In this document: positions 12,111-23,489 of the stretch, piece by piece | How the letters are laid out: the number at the start of each line of letters is the position of its first letter | Position numbering within the stretch: the stretch's first letter is position 1 | Assembly (NCBI GenBank): GCA_900088475.1 | Contig: FLMG01000529.1 | Location: forward strand, 1-64,000 | DNA: 64,000 bases | Source of the DNA: Hyphochytrium catenoides | Taxonomy: Eukaryota > Sar > Hyphochytriomycetes > Hyphochytriales > Hyphochytriaceae | Direction of reading: 5' to 3' | Program-made: the position numbers and the translations under genes | Notes under the pieces: generated by a model | What the model was told of the DNA's origin: nothing | What the model saw: the letters and a program-made list of their open reading frames with translations, nothing else | Database searches by the model: none

Positions 12111-15100
12111 ATGAATAGTGACCGAACGAGTTCCTCAGAGGAGAACACGCTTAATAGTACGCTATTTGAGTTCCTTCATGCTTCTGTTGCCTATATTGAC
12201 TTCTCTCGCAGGTATGGCAGAGTCAGAGGAGGTCAGGCTGGATGAGAAGACTAAGGAGAACCTAAAAGTCCTTAGGACTATGTTAGGGCCAGATGTCGAT
12301 AATGCGACCCTTCTCTACTTCCTAGATGGTGCAGGTACTCTTTCTGATCTCGTTGTTACAGGGAGCCCTGCAAGGCCGGTCTAGATATTGACTCTTGTTT
12401 GTCAATGACCAATAGGGGGCAACATAGAAACAGCTATCAATCACTTCTTTGCCTCAGATGGCAAGATTGAGAAGCATAACCTCCGCAACAAGGGTGCGGC
12501 TGGCTCTCACGCCTTAGCTGGAGCAGTCGCCGAGCCCACTAGTGGGACTTCAAGGAAGGAGGAGGTAGACAAAAGGAAGGCGGCTTTGCCTCGGCTTCAG
12601 ATGCACAATGCTACCCATGGGCCTTCTACTCAGGTGGCTGCCAGCAGAGGTCCGGGCTTGGTTGCACCACCTCCTCCGTCAGCGACTGCAAACACCGCGA
12701 CGGCAGCACCAGCAGAGCCACTCGCAGCAACATCGGACAGGTCGCCAGCAGCAGATTCTCAGGCTACCACCGTCCGTCTAGGCAAAGAAGAAGCCAGGGC
12801 TGCGGACAGTGAAGAAAAACAAGCTTTCGAAGGAGAGGAGTTTGAGGTCATCTTACAGGACAGCCATCCCAAATGGACATTGCTTAGTATCTTTGGGAGA
12901 GCAGTTGTGCAATCGGTAGATGTCCTTGGGCCAGCAGCCAACCTTGGCATACAGGTACTGAGTCCCCTCTTAGGGAGGCTGCATCTGATTGTCTGGTGCT
13001 AATCTTGCCCTTGCCTGTGCGTAGCGATCCGATGTATTAGTGCGGTGTGGCTCGACGCCCGTAGGGATGAATAACGCGTCCTCAGTAGTGGACTACCTAA
13101 CCTCTGGAGAGATTGAAACTCCTATTGCCTTGTGCTTCAGAAGAGCTGCGAATCAAGGCCAGCGCTCCCCCCACCCAAGGAGTCCTAAGATCGAGCCGAG
13201 CGAGTCTTCAGCCCGGAGAGTGGCTACTCCTACGGCTTCTATGCGCCAGACGGGTCCGGATGGACTGCAGAAAACTCTTAGCAAGATGAAGGAGGCGGTA
13301 GGCAGGGATGCCCCAGAAGAGGTCATGATGTTCTTCTTAGCGAACGCAGGAGGAGACCCTGACCGTGCCGTAGACTTATACTTCACGGCAGATGGAATGA
13401 TGCCCGACTTCAGAGGTATTGTTGGCGCTTCAGGGTCCAGTGGAGCCGCTGACAAAGATCCAAGCGGAGTGTTTGATACGTGGGAGACCTACAGTGTAGA
13501 GCTTCCTCCTGGGCCATTTGGAATGACGGTAGAGAATGTTTTGGAGCGGACGGTAGTAGTAGCTATCAAGAATGGAGGTAGTGCCAGCCAAGCTGGGGTG
13601 GTTGAGAACTCTTTGTTGGTCTCTGTCAATGGAAAATCTGTTACAGATCTGACACATAAGGAAACTCTCCAAGAGATCGAGACTGCCAAACGGCCTTTGA
13701 AGCTTGAATTCCGCAAAATTCCCGAAGAGCAGATGAACAGGTTAAGAGCTCAGTTGGCGCTATCAGTTCGACAGATTAACAACCCGGCCTACAGCAAGCG
13801 AATGCAGCTTCAGCATGTCACGTTCAGAGACATTGTGCCGAAAGTCTCTCAGATTCTGCTAGCGATGCCACGATCAGCACGTCGGCGTCTTTGTCAACAA
13901 CTAGACCTTATCCAGGTAGTTGAAGCTGATGTCCTTCATGGTGGGGCATCACCTTCACCAGTCAGCCCTGTCTTTGACTCCGCTAATGACTTTGATGACT
14001 TTGACGAAACATATGACGATGCTTACATCGGTATGGTAAGGCGCAGAGCGGAAGATGCCAAGGCTGTTGCAGATAGCCGGTTGAATAGGACCGGGAGCTT
14101 CAACTTCGAGGAAAATGATCCTGGAGCAGCCGCAGAGTTGGACACCCTGCTGTCCTTTTACAAGCAGATACACAACGTCCCAGAAGACGAACAGGAAGCT
14201 ATAATTGCACTGGTAGAAGTTCTAGGCACATTGGGAGAGGCATGGGAAGGTGCAAAGCCCGAGCATCGGGGTCGAGCAGACTCGGACGTTAACCAAGATG
14301 AGCCTTCTCGCTATCGGTCTATCTCTTTTACACGAGATCTCGACACTCGACTCCTGGCTCTGGTACTTTCGGTGTTGGAGTCCCTACTGACGATCGAGAA
14401 CCATGTGGTTTGGGACACCACGATCAAGGCGCTCCAGACGCTGGCCAGCCGAGTGCCTAACTACGAGGTTTCCAGACAGTTTGTCCCTCTTCTAGCAAGA
14501 CTGAATGTTGCCAACAACTTTACTTGCAGAGTAGCTACGGCTGCGCTATTTCCTTACGTGTATCCTGAGGTTACCAGTGACGTCAAGGTTCAGCTCCGTG
14601 GCCTCTATGACCGCATCTGTAACGATGACTCTGCCATAGTGCGCCGGGGGGCTGCTGACACCCTGGCCAAGGCTGCGGAAGCTGTTGGTGTTGACAGTGT
14701 GCAATGGGTTATGCTGATGTTCGAAAAACTAGCAGCGGATCAGCACGACGTCGTCCGTGGGTTCTGCGTTGATAATTGCGTAAAGCTGTCAGACCTTATT
14801 CCTCGGATGATCCAAGCCCACGCGGAAAGGCATCCAGATCTCTTGCAGGAGATGCTGCAGACCAGCCGATTGGTTAAGATGAGAGTGGTTCCTGTGATCA
14901 GCAATTGCGCAGTAGATAGCTCCTGGCAGGTGCGTTTTAAAATCGTATCGAGGATGCCAGAGCTGATCGCTAATTTGGGCACGGACTACGTGGATGTCCT
15001 GGTAGATTACTTCATGCCTCTATTGAACGATCAGCAACCTGAAATTCGTGCTGAGGCAGCGGGCAAGGTCGGAGAAGTATGTCTGGCCCTGCAGAATCTG

Positions 15101-16156
15101 ACGCAGATGCAACAGCCAGAAAGCACAGTATCAGTCGAGGCAGTTGCAAAGGTTCGGGATGTCTTCCGGCAACAGCCACAGAAGTTGACTCTCACAGCTG
15201 TCAGAGAGAAGATTGTGGGGTCCATCTTGCCTGCTATCGCCTATCTGGCGGCAGATCACGCTGTAGAGGTCAGAAAGGAACTTGCTGTTTCAACGGCTGA
15301 GCTAGTACCAGTCCTAGGACCGGACTTCACCGCTGAGCACCTCGTACCTATTATCTTCCAGCTGTTTGAGGACCCGTCACCCATGGTACAAGCCACATTA
15401 GCCTCATCATTGGCGGGTCATGGGTCACATCTGGATTCACTAATATTGACGGATTATTTGCTACCAGTGGTGGAGCAGTTAGCCTCGCACAAGTCCTGGC
15501 GGATACGCTACTCAGCTTTAGAGTGCATAGCAAAGCTGGCCGCGGCACTGTCCTGTTCGCGCCTGCCTTCAGGATTTGCCACCATCTGCCTCCAGGCTAT
15601 GGGTGACGCAGTCTGTGATGTCCGGAAAGGGGCAGTTCAAAACCTCATACCACTGATAACAAGCTGTGGGAAGGAATGGCTCCAGTCGCATGTGGTTCCG
15701 TTCGTACTGTCCTACTTCAAGCAGGACCATCAAAAGCGGTTGATAGCACTTGAAGCGGTTGAGACTCTCTCTAATTCTGAACATGCAGACACTGTCTGCA
15801 ACGTCTTAGGGGAGGCGGTGTTAGAAGCGATGGGCGACAAGGTCCCAAACGTTAGGCTCAAAGCTTGCGAAGTGGCTGCAAACATCGCGCCCAAGATCTC
15901 CAAAGATTTGAAAGCAAGAGTGGAGGGGTCACTAAAGAAACTACTTGAAGACAGCGACATGGACGTACGGTGGTTTGCGATGACTGCTCTTGAGGCCTAC
16001 GGTGTGCATGTGGATGCGAGAGGAGGCATTGTCAAGGGGCCTGAAGAAGCAGTAGATAATGATATGGATGGTGAAGCGTCGGATTCAGAGTATCTGAGTC
16101 CTGACAGTACCTCACCTGTCATGAAGCCTGTCAAGGAAACATTAGCTTCTGTCTAG
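12111..16156 (+). CDS. PP2A A-subunit (PR65)-like HEAT scaffold with N-terminal UBA-like and PDZ domains
   Basis: Four exons splice in frame: 12111-12156, 12212-12334, 12416-12957 and 13025-16156. Introns of 55, 81 and ~67 nt have GT-AG ends. A first UBA-like domain contains DGAGGNIETAINHFF across the second intron. A second lies near 13265-13400 (FFLANAGGDPDRAVDLYF). A PDZ domain follows at about 13480-13715 (GPFGMTVENVLERTVVVAI, GGSASQAGV, LLVSVNGKSV). From about 14330 to 16010 the protein is a continuous run of HEAT repeats with the PR65 pattern, e.g. DDSAIVRRGAADTLAK and DSDMDVRWFAMTALEAYGV. PR65 scaffolds the catalytic and regulatory subunits of phosphatase PP2A. The total is about 1,280 residues, roughly twice PR65. 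The UBA and PDZ parts may bring ubiquitin or C-terminal peptide binding. The MNSDRT start is chosen because its splice restores the frame; ATG 12214 is the alternative. Confidence 0.88.
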
Positions 16157-16695
16157 AGGATCAAAGCTCCTCTAAATACATTATACTTTCTGAAACCTCA
16201 AGCTCCTCTGAATACACTATACTTTTGAAAGCTGCTGAGACAATGATAGTGCCCCTCTCCACGAGTATAGGGGAGAGTTGCTTCAAGTTCTGACAATGGT
16301 CATCCATCAGAACTTTACCCTCATGATGTACCCGACTAATAACTCAAACAAGCTCCGCAGGTAGGGTGAGGCGAAGACGATAGACTTTGTCCACTATGTG
16401 CCAGCCCATGACGATATATGCTTCAACGCCCTGACACCGCCCATGCAATCCCTGGAAAGTAGAACATTTACACCCGTCCGTCCCTCCGGACCTACATAGA
16501 AATTTTTGCGTCTGCGACCCGCCAGCAGGTATCACCCTACACTCTGACCCCTCAGACCACAGGCATGGACACGCTAGCGGCCCCTAGAATATTAAGTCAC
16601 CTTTGGACTCCATCTCCCACCTCAATCCGTCAATGTTTAGCGCCAGCATTAATGTATTGAACAAGGCCTGATTAAGGAGAAAACTTAAATGGTGT
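16157..16695. other. intergenic region between convergent genes, with a short direct repeat
   Basis: Lies between the 3' ends of the PP2A-like gene (+) and the uL29 gene (-). It begins with an imperfect ~36-bp direct repeat in the likely 3' UTR. I compared it by eye with spliceosomal and SRP RNA motifs and saw no match. Confidence 0.5.
16161..16232. repeat. imperfect ~36-bp direct repeat, two copies
   Basis: The unit AGCTCCTCTRAATACAYTATACTTT occurs twice in a row just after the stop codon of the PP2A-like gene (core GCTCCTCTAAATACATTATA versus GCTCCTCTGAATACACTATA). It sits in the presumed 3' UTR. Confidence 0.75.
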
Positions 16696-17320
16696 CTAGG
16701 CCTTGAGGGCAAACCGTCTCATGGGGAAGTACGCATCCCTCTTTGCCTGTCTCACAGTCTTGAGAGAAGCCTCGTGCTTGGTCAGAGCGCGGCGCTTAGC
16801 GCGGGTGGTCTTCTTCCGGAGATCCTTAGGAAGGTACTTGCTGTTCGCCAGGAAGTTGCGAAGCTGCACAGAAGGAAAAGTCTTGAATTAACCACAGCAA
16901 GGAATTAACAAACATGGTATGTATGTAAACTTACGCGCTCCTTCTGAGTCTGGTTGTACACGGTAAGTACGCGCGCAATAGACTTTCTTACGACGGAGAT
17001 CTTAGAAAGTCTAGATGCTGCGCCACCGGTGACCTTAGCTACACGGAGCTACAGGAACAGTCAGCAAATCCGTACCGCCTCACGTCCGGTAGAAGTCGTA
17101 CCTGTGCAAGCTCATTCTTGAGCTCCTCCAACTGCTTGAGGAGCTCGGCCTTGTTCTTAGACCTTAGCTCGTGAGCCTTGACCTTTGCCACTACAAGCAA
17201 CCAAAGAACGGTTAGCTACGCCATTCCCCTGTGCTTTTGTAAGCCTTTACAGAGCACTTCTCATCACTCTACTTTCCTATCACTAGAACACTCCTTTGCC
17301 CTGTCACTTTACTTACCCAT
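16696..17320 (-). CDS. RPL35: large-subunit ribosomal protein uL29 (eukaryotic L35)
   Basis: A component of the 60S ribosomal subunit near the peptide exit tunnel. Four exons: an ATG-plus-one-base exon at 17320-17317, then about 17190-17102, 17049-16935 and 16867-16696. The joined protein starts [19 protein letters not shown] and contains the near-invariant core [35 protein letters not shown] and [15 protein letters not shown], ending MRRFALKA. Length is about 124 residues, normal for the family. Having only the start codon in the first exon is common in ribosomal-protein genes. The extra valine at position 2 follows from the ATGG/GTAAGT donor. Confidence 0.95.
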
Positions 17321-17938
17321 GATGCCTTATATAACCGATGATGCCGGCTGCCAACAGAATGAGATTTGCGAGCTTCGAGCTTCAGCTGTCATCGCCAGCA
17401 CAATCCAATACCATTTCTCCTCTCATGCCGCGCCGCCGCCACCACTCGCTAGCGGGTCCAGACCTACTACAGCCTAAGCCCCTCTTAGCCTAGGCTGAAC
17501 GCTATATTACTACTACGTCTATAGCATACACCATTGTTAGAGCCAAGCTAACGTCCAGCTATCCTCCAGTACTACTATCATAGTTACTATCTACATCAGG
17601 CCACCCGTGATTTGAAGAATCTGATCTCTGCTTGGGTTGAGATGTGACCTTATTATTGGGTCTTTGGCTTACGTGGATACATTCAGTATACGGAGGTTCC
17701 GCTATGAGAAGTAGTAATACCATTGGAGTCAAATAAGTCTTCCACAGTTTGTTTGAGAGCCACGTGGGGCCGACGAAGGCCCAGCAGATTCCCTCATGGC
17801 TTCACAGATCTGCTTCTTAGAGATCAATGCAGCATCTGCAAGCCCATCAGTTGACTATCCTGGTCTCGCACAAGCATCTCCCGACCCCCAGAGAACAGCT
17901 CTAGAGAAGGTTACAGTGAACTGATTGAACAAATAGCC
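17321..17938. other. shared 5' region of divergent uL29 and SEC61 gamma genes
   Basis: About 620 bp separates the two start codons, so the promoters of both genes must lie here. No TATA box was convincing and no further gene was seen. Confidence 0.5.
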
Positions 17939-18203
17939 ATGTCGGACGTCAACGCGCTCGTTATACAACCTCTTAGACAGTTCGCCAAGAACAGCGCTCA
18001 CCTCGTAAAGAAATGCACCAAGCCTGACAGAAAAGGTAAGTATCTCCCTTAACTTTTTGAGACACATTTCACGTCTAACGTCATGGACAGAGTTCTCAAG
18101 AATTGCAGCTGCCACGGGCATTGGATTCCTGATGATGGGCTTCATCGGGTTCTTTGTGAAGCTCATTCACATCCCAATCAACAACATTCTTCTGGGGGCT
18201 TAG
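17939..18203 (+). CDS. SEC61G: SEC61 gamma subunit of the ER protein translocon
   Basis: A tail-anchored subunit that clamps the SEC61 channel in the ER membrane. Exon 1 (17939-18035) reads [20 protein letters not shown], then [13 protein letters not shown] 55-nt intron (18036-18090, GTAAGT...CAG) splits the codon for Glu. Exon 2 continues [20 protein letters not shown] with the transmembrane segment, and [17 protein letters not shown] before TAG 18201-18203. The CTKPDRKEF and [13 protein letters not shown] blocks are hallmarks of the family and the ~69-residue length is standard. Each exon is short, which makes it easy to miss. Confidence 0.96.
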
Positions 18204-18508
18204 GTGGGCAGTACCCGTCATTAAACTAGAAAGTTAGGGGTGCTATAGAGCTGTGGGGTAAGGCGATGGCTTCGGTTCAGTCGCTTCGTCGTGGCAGGGC
18301 ATCCTGTTTCAGAACGCAGCCTGAACCAAGTCGGACCTTTTGGCATTGACGTTTCCTTCTCCTAGTAGCCGATACGCCGCATTGGCGCCACGTCTCTACT
18401 TCGTCGTCCCCAGGCGCCATATAGGACAGCAGAGACTTTCAAATTAAATATATATTTGCTACTCGAGACGACACGGACAAGTGCACAAGAGGCCCTCTCG
18501 TCATAGCC

Positions 18509-20170
18509 TTAGAACCGTGACATCAGCCAAGGCGCTTGTTTGTTCAGCTCCAAACTATCGACCCGGTCGAAGTAACTCGCGACCTCATGGCTTTTTATCT
18601 CCGACAGAGCTTGGTGCCATCTAGGTGCTTGATCTTTGTCCACCAGGACCGCTCTTACGCCCTCGTAGAAGTCTGAGCCTGGAGTCATAAATTGCTGCAG
18701 CATCGATTAAAAACTGGTGCAGAAAAGCGGTTGCCCGCTGAAGAACGTACCAGAGCGACTTTATACTCCATGTCCAGACACTGGTTGATGGATAGATGTC
18801 TACCTCTGCGTAAGCACTCTAGCGACACCTGGATAACAAGAAGTAAGATACCGCATCTAGCTCTCAAGGATTAGTTCGTGGTTCTTTGATTTCCGCATAC
18901 CTACCTTTAGACTAGTGGGCGATAGCCTCATCATATCTTCCAGAACTTTCCTGGTCCAAGCTGTGCCTAGTACATGCATGATCTTGCGATTATGTAAAGG
19001 CATTCTTATGTCTAGCCATAGACACCTTTACCTTGGGCTTGTAGTGCTTGTAATATCTTCTCAATCGTGTCGTGTTTAAAGCAGTTTTCAATCTCTGAGG
19101 CATGCTGCGCTAGCTCGGATGCACCGATGGTGGCGATGTCCGAAACAGTGTATTGGCGAAGCACAGCTTCCACACTGTCCTCATCGACAGAAGTTAAAGC
19201 TTTGAGTTCAGCTTCTAGTGAAGGAATGTCATCTGATTTAACGAAATGCGTGGCTAGCCCACTAATGACGGTGTCGGGAGCGCTGAGCCTACAAAAGGTA
19301 TAAATTTAGTAGTCTTATACGTGGACCCTTCTGCTTGAAATATATTCTTACCGTCTTGCAGTCAAGGATATATACGTCCCATAGCATCGTGGCAGTCTGG
19401 ATAGTACATACGATGCTAGAGCAAGATTTTAGACCAAGTGTTCCGTCTTCGAAATGGCCATCATAAGAACATACCTCCTACGTCAGGAAAGAACCCGATG
19501 TGTCCTTCGGGAAAAGAAAAGACTGTCTTCTCTGTAGCCAACCTATACCTTCCCAGCAGCGAAATGCCGGCCCCGCCACCCATGACAAAGCCATCCCATA
19601 AGGAAACCTCGTGAACATCTTATTGTGAATGCCACGGATCAGGAGAAGTATTCCTCCTTCCTCCAAACAGCTGTACTTATTCAATAGGTGACAGGTTATT
19701 ACCTGTACTACTGGGGCCTCGGCAGCCGTACGTGCTACAAAGGCATATTCTTTATAGAAGAAGTTGCGGCACCATGCAAAATCACCCGCAAGACCAGCTT
19801 CCCGCAAGCGAGCCACATCTCCACCTGCACAGAATGCCCTTCCCCCGGCACCTAGACGCATCTCAGACTGTGCATCTCTCATCAGGGCATCAGAATAAGC
19901 CTTATCAGTCCTTCCTACCTTTCAGCAGGACGACACGTCTTTCACCACTCGCAGCCCACGTATCCCACAGCTCACTGAGGGTTGCAATCATTCTCAAGTT
20001 CCTATAATTGAGGAGAAGAGATCGTAGGATGGGTTCAGCCTAAAGTATTGTCATCGAGCAGGGGCTGCAACAAAGACATACAAGCAATTCAGCTTCTTAG
20101 GCCTGTTAAGGATGATGGTACTTGTGACACCACACTCTAGATGCTGAACTTCTTCTGGCACTTCCTCCAT
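18509..20170 (-). CDS. HIBCH: 3-hydroxyisobutyryl-CoA hydrolase (valine catabolism)
   Basis: Hydrolyses 3-hydroxyisobutyryl-CoA in mitochondrial valine breakdown. The crotonase-fold motifs occur in order over several exons: ILNRPKKLNCLNLRMIATL (20120-19965), AGGRAFCAGGDVARL (19850-19810, oxyanion-hole region), PFG... MGGGAGISLLGRYRLATEKT (19600-19530), FSFPEGHIGFFPDVGG (19520-19475), a helical exon with LSAPDTVISGLATHFV (19290-19040), LTMEY-like CLDMEYKVAL (18770), and DFYEGVRAVLVDKDQAPRWH (18680-18610). Glu in the FPE motif and the downstream D of FPDVGG are the expected catalytic residues. The start MEEVPEEVQHLE (20170-20168) has no obvious targeting peptide. An earlier start or exon is possible, because the family normally carries one. 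Confidence 0.92.
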
Positions 20171-20251
20171 TATGCCAGGTCTAACAGGTATGATTGATTG
20201 GGTCCTGACCTAGCTGTAACAAATTTTCAGCCTTTGTCTGCGAGTGTACGA

Positions 20252-20459
20252 CTAGAAAGCGCCACTGTAAAAAGAGAGATCGAGACTTCGTGCGGAAGAA
20301 CGCAAGTTAACAAAATCATCGTCTTCTCCCCATTCCCCTACTGGGAACACATCGTCATAGGTCATAGAATAAGGTGACAGCTTCCTAAGGAGGCAAGCTG
20401 TGTGCTGCTCAATGAGACCTGAACACGTCTGCACCTTGGGAATGGAGATGTTGGGGTGT
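20252..20459 (-). CDS. possible exon of unknown gene
   Basis: A minus-strand open frame reads through HPNISIPKVQTCSGLIEQHT and then LRKLSPYSMTYDDVFPVGEW with an acidic stretch, ending at 20252. The composition resembles real protein. It lies just upstream of the HIBCH start and could be an upstream exon of that gene or the end of another gene. No family was recognised. Confidence 0.22.
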
Positions 20460-21856
20460 GATGCTGATGAGCTTCGTGATGAGAGTCACAGTGATGGAAA
20501 TCGGATGATCGGTTGCGTACGTGCTGTACCTTATTTGAGAGGCTGTTTCTGGCTCCTACTACTTCCTACTACTTACTTGTACTACTGAGGACCGACGATG
20601 TACACAGGCCATAGTTGTACACTGGCCAGATGGCTGATTGATAGCCGGTAACGCTCGGTAATCAGCCCCGACCTGGAACATACAGAGTTGAGTTTACAAG
20701 GCCGTTACATTGCCAATAAAAGTTCTCTTGGTCTCAGTAATGCTCAAGATACGCCATCATCGAAGGTTGACTATCAACTGAGGGGCAGAACGAGGAAAAC
20801 GGGATGAGCTATTATTAAAGAGAGTCGGGATGAGCTATTTGCAAGGAGTGTGCTGGTAGCAGAATGCCGTTAGTGCTTGTCCTCAGTACTAAGGCTACCT
20901 ATACTTCTCGAGAAGTCGCTCTCTTCAGTGGCCGGTAGGTGGTTCACTCACCTTGCACGATGTGGCAAAGAGCAAATTCCTGGAGAAGGAAACAGTGAGC
21001 GTTCCCGGTCCTACGTAGCCTACCGCTTTAGTCAGTCAAATCTTCTCATATCCATGAAGGACAGACGTTAGACCGTGCAGGAGGACAGGAATCCTTCAAT
21101 CTGGTCTCTGGAACTTTTGCTGTGTCGGATAGTGTCTGATTATCCCGTGGCTCAACATACGTCGAGATTAGTATTACGGTGGAGACTCAGCAGCAACCAA
21201 ATCAGCATTGTTGCGGTCAACAGGAAGTACCACCATTATCTTTCGCTGGTTCCATAATGGAGACCTCGACCTACGGTCTATCAGCTCGTCTCCGTCTATT
21301 GGATCATTTAACATCCACAGGAGCCCATCACATCTACTACTGCAGTTTTATCTTATCAAGGCTACCAGATTACCTTCTCTGCTGCAGGGCAACACGGACA
21401 TTGCTGGCCTTCGTTTAAACCCTATATAAGCCTAACGAAGCCTTACTCTAGCTGGTGGGACGAGGATAGATGAGGCTATTAAGGTAAAACCTTTCAGGAG
21501 TAAGTGACTGGCGGCTTCATGGGCAACCGCTCCTTTTTGCCAGATCGACTAGCCCGTCATTAGCTATCGCGTATTGTGTCCTACTCTTGTGTGATCAGTG
21601 TCACTCATAGAGGTCACAGAGGCGGTACTTGCCACAGACATCTGTCAGACGCTCCTTTTAGGTTCTCTGTGCCTTCTCTCTATACTTTGAATGTTAGCGT
21701 ACCTATAGAACTGCCCTTATCGTCAATACTTGTAGCTATGTTAGTTTACCTAGAAGTCTGCCCAAGACCACCGCTACTGACATGCCCAAAAGAATTAGAC
21801 GCCACAGCAGGTACAAAAAGCAACGCGTATGTACAGCCAAGACTAGCGTTATCCTG
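20460..21856. other. gene-poor stretch
   Basis: Only short unrelated open frames appear on both strands. A direct repeat of CGGGATGAGCTATT occurs at about 20800 and 20829. No RNA gene or intact mobile element was recognised. Confidence 0.4.
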
Positions 21857-22297
21857 TCACTTCACGTCTCTACGTTTTTCATACTCTTCCCTTAGCTTGC
21901 TGTGATCCTCTCGACTTTTTTCTGCGATCTTGTCGTACCGAAGTTTCTCCTTGTTGGGCAGATCACGCCACATTTCACCGGTTAGAACCATAATATCTCT
22001 CATGCTCAGGCTGGGATGCTTGAGGCGAAGCTTTTCTCGATGCTCGTTGGCAAAGATCATGTACGAGCTAAGCGGCCCTTTAGGAGCATCTGGGTCCTTC
22101 ACTTTCTTTCTTTTTCTCTTGCGTCCATCTAAGTCGTCTCTCAAGCGTTCCGTTAAAGCCGCTGCTTTCTTCCTCTTGCTATCGAGTTTCTCTAAGTGTT
22201 CGACATAGCTCCCAAAAATTTCTGAAAGCTCCTTGAAGGCTGCTGCAACCGTAGCTTCAACTGTGACCAGCCCCTTTAGCTTCTTCTTTGGGGGCAT
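21857..22297 (-). CDS. HMG-box DNA-binding protein
   Basis: A small nuclear protein of 146 residues starting MPPKKKLKG (ATG 22297-22295). The first ~75 residues are a helical region (AFKELSEIFGSYVEHLEKL) and a strongly basic run (GRKRKRKKVK). The HMG box follows: DPDAPKGPLSSYMIFANEHR, then HPSLSMRDIMVLTGEMWRDL and a last helix with KEKLRYDKIAEKSREDHSKL. The aromatic and proline positions match the HMGB/NHP6 type, which bends DNA with little sequence specificity. It lacks a long acidic tail. The frame is also open upstream, but MPPKKK is the natural start. Confidence 0.9.
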   Translation of the reverse strand: MPPKKKLKGLVTVEATVAAAFKELSEIFGSYVEHLEKLDSKRKKAAALTERLRDDLDGRKRKRKKVKDPDAPKGPLSSYMIFANEHREKLRLKHPSLSMRDIMVLTGEMWRDLPNKEKLRYDKIAEKSREDHSKLREEYEKRRDVK

Positions 22298-22691
22298 CCT
22301 ATGGATGGAATTGGCTAATGAATGATAATGCAGCAGGGAGCAGAACGGTGACCTTAGGATAGTGATTTGCATACCTTCTTCTGTGTTGTTGTTATAGATT
22401 CTTTGTGCTTTGAGTTATCAGGCATGTACGCACTAGAATGCTAGCCTCCTCAAAAGATCCATAACCCGTGAAGCGGTTGCCTCTCTTTAGTTGAGCCAAT
22501 AATGCGAAAGAGATCGCACGGTAACGTCCCGACCGGTCCGTATGGATTGGGCTAAGGCACCGACACAGAGAGGAGGAGGTTCAGGATGTGGGTACAATGT
22601 GTTTCTTGACACAATTTACCGAGTAGCCCGTGCAGTCACGAAATGACTCTTCACGGAGGGCAACTACCCCGGGGATCTCTGACCGAGCAGA
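22298..22691. other. intergenic region
   Basis: 5' flank of the HMG-box gene. A short leader frame MPDNSKHKE begins at about 22423 but does not splice in frame to the HMG protein. Nothing else is evident. Confidence 0.4.
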
Positions 22692-23141
22692 TTATCCACA
22701 GGATGCTTTGAATTCGCCTTCCGAAATATATACTGGGGCGGGCGCTGATGGTAGAACCTGACGTCTGAGTGCCTGAAGCTGTACTGGGACGCTGATAAGC
22801 ATGAACAACGGAAAGACTACTAGGATAGCTACGATATAAATGAATCCCACCAAACGGCACTGCCTGCAGCCTCTGAAATATTGATTCTTACTTGTATGCA
22901 GAGACCTCCGCGAAGACCCACTTTTGAAGTTCTTGCACATGCTGTCAAGCATCGCATTCGTACCGCCGACCTGCATCCTAGTCGTTAGCCTCCTAGTGAT
23001 GGACAAGTTAATCATCGTTTTATTACCGTCGTTAACAGCTCTCCGTCTAGAACCTTCATGTAGGGACGAGATACTGTACTCGTACAACGTTCCTGAGGGC
23101 TCAAGAGAGATCCGATGATCTCTCTTTGGCAATACCAGCAC
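22692..23141 (-). CDS. possible single-pass membrane protein of unknown function
   Basis: The 149-codon open frame has basic N-terminal residues and one clear transmembrane stretch (VGFIYIVAILVVFPLFMLIS, about residues 98-118), followed by a short polar tail. Splice-like signals inside it (for example GTAAGAATC near 22890) mean the true product may be shorter. Only the membrane helix is convincing. A GPI-transamidase subunit or other ER protein could begin this way, but the evidence does not decide. Confidence 0.35.
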   Translation of the reverse strand: MLVLPKRDHRISLEPSGTLYEYSISSLHEGSRRRAVNDGNKTMINLSITRRLTTRMQVGGTNAMLDSMCKNFKSGSSRRSLHTSKNQYFRGCRQCRLVGFIYIVAILVVFPLFMLISVPVQLQALRRQVLPSAPAPVYISEGEFKASCG

Positions 23142-23489
23142 TGCTATTCCAAGTTCTATGTTTCAAGTTCCCAGTTGATAGTGAATAGAAAGAAGATGAC
23201 CCGTGCAGATATCCTGAAAGATGAGACGGTTTGTTAAACCAGTCATCTGCTAAGGACTATTGCTCCTCCCTTGTTCCTCTCCGGGCCAGTCAGACTATAG
23301 CTCACAAAGGGACTACTACTGCTACAATGTCCTGCTCGTAGATTTGCCCTTACACCTACCAAGGACTCACAAGGTTGCCGCAGTTGTTCCTAAGACAGCA
23401 TCCTTGGATAGGGCACAGGACAACAACTACTCCAGTTACTCCAGTACACTTACTTTTGTCCTGAGGCACTGTGTCCAGGACTGGGCATG
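23142..23489. other. no supported gene; could include a decayed LTR
   Basis: Lies just 3' (on minus) of the copia RNase H remnant, where a 3' LTR would be expected. I could not identify LTR ends or a polypurine tract. Confidence 0.25.

Noticed and set aside
22885-22915. Second possible 19-nt intron (GTAAGAATCAATATTTCAG) in the membrane-protein frame
   Set aside because: The frame is open without it and no conserved protein supports the removal.
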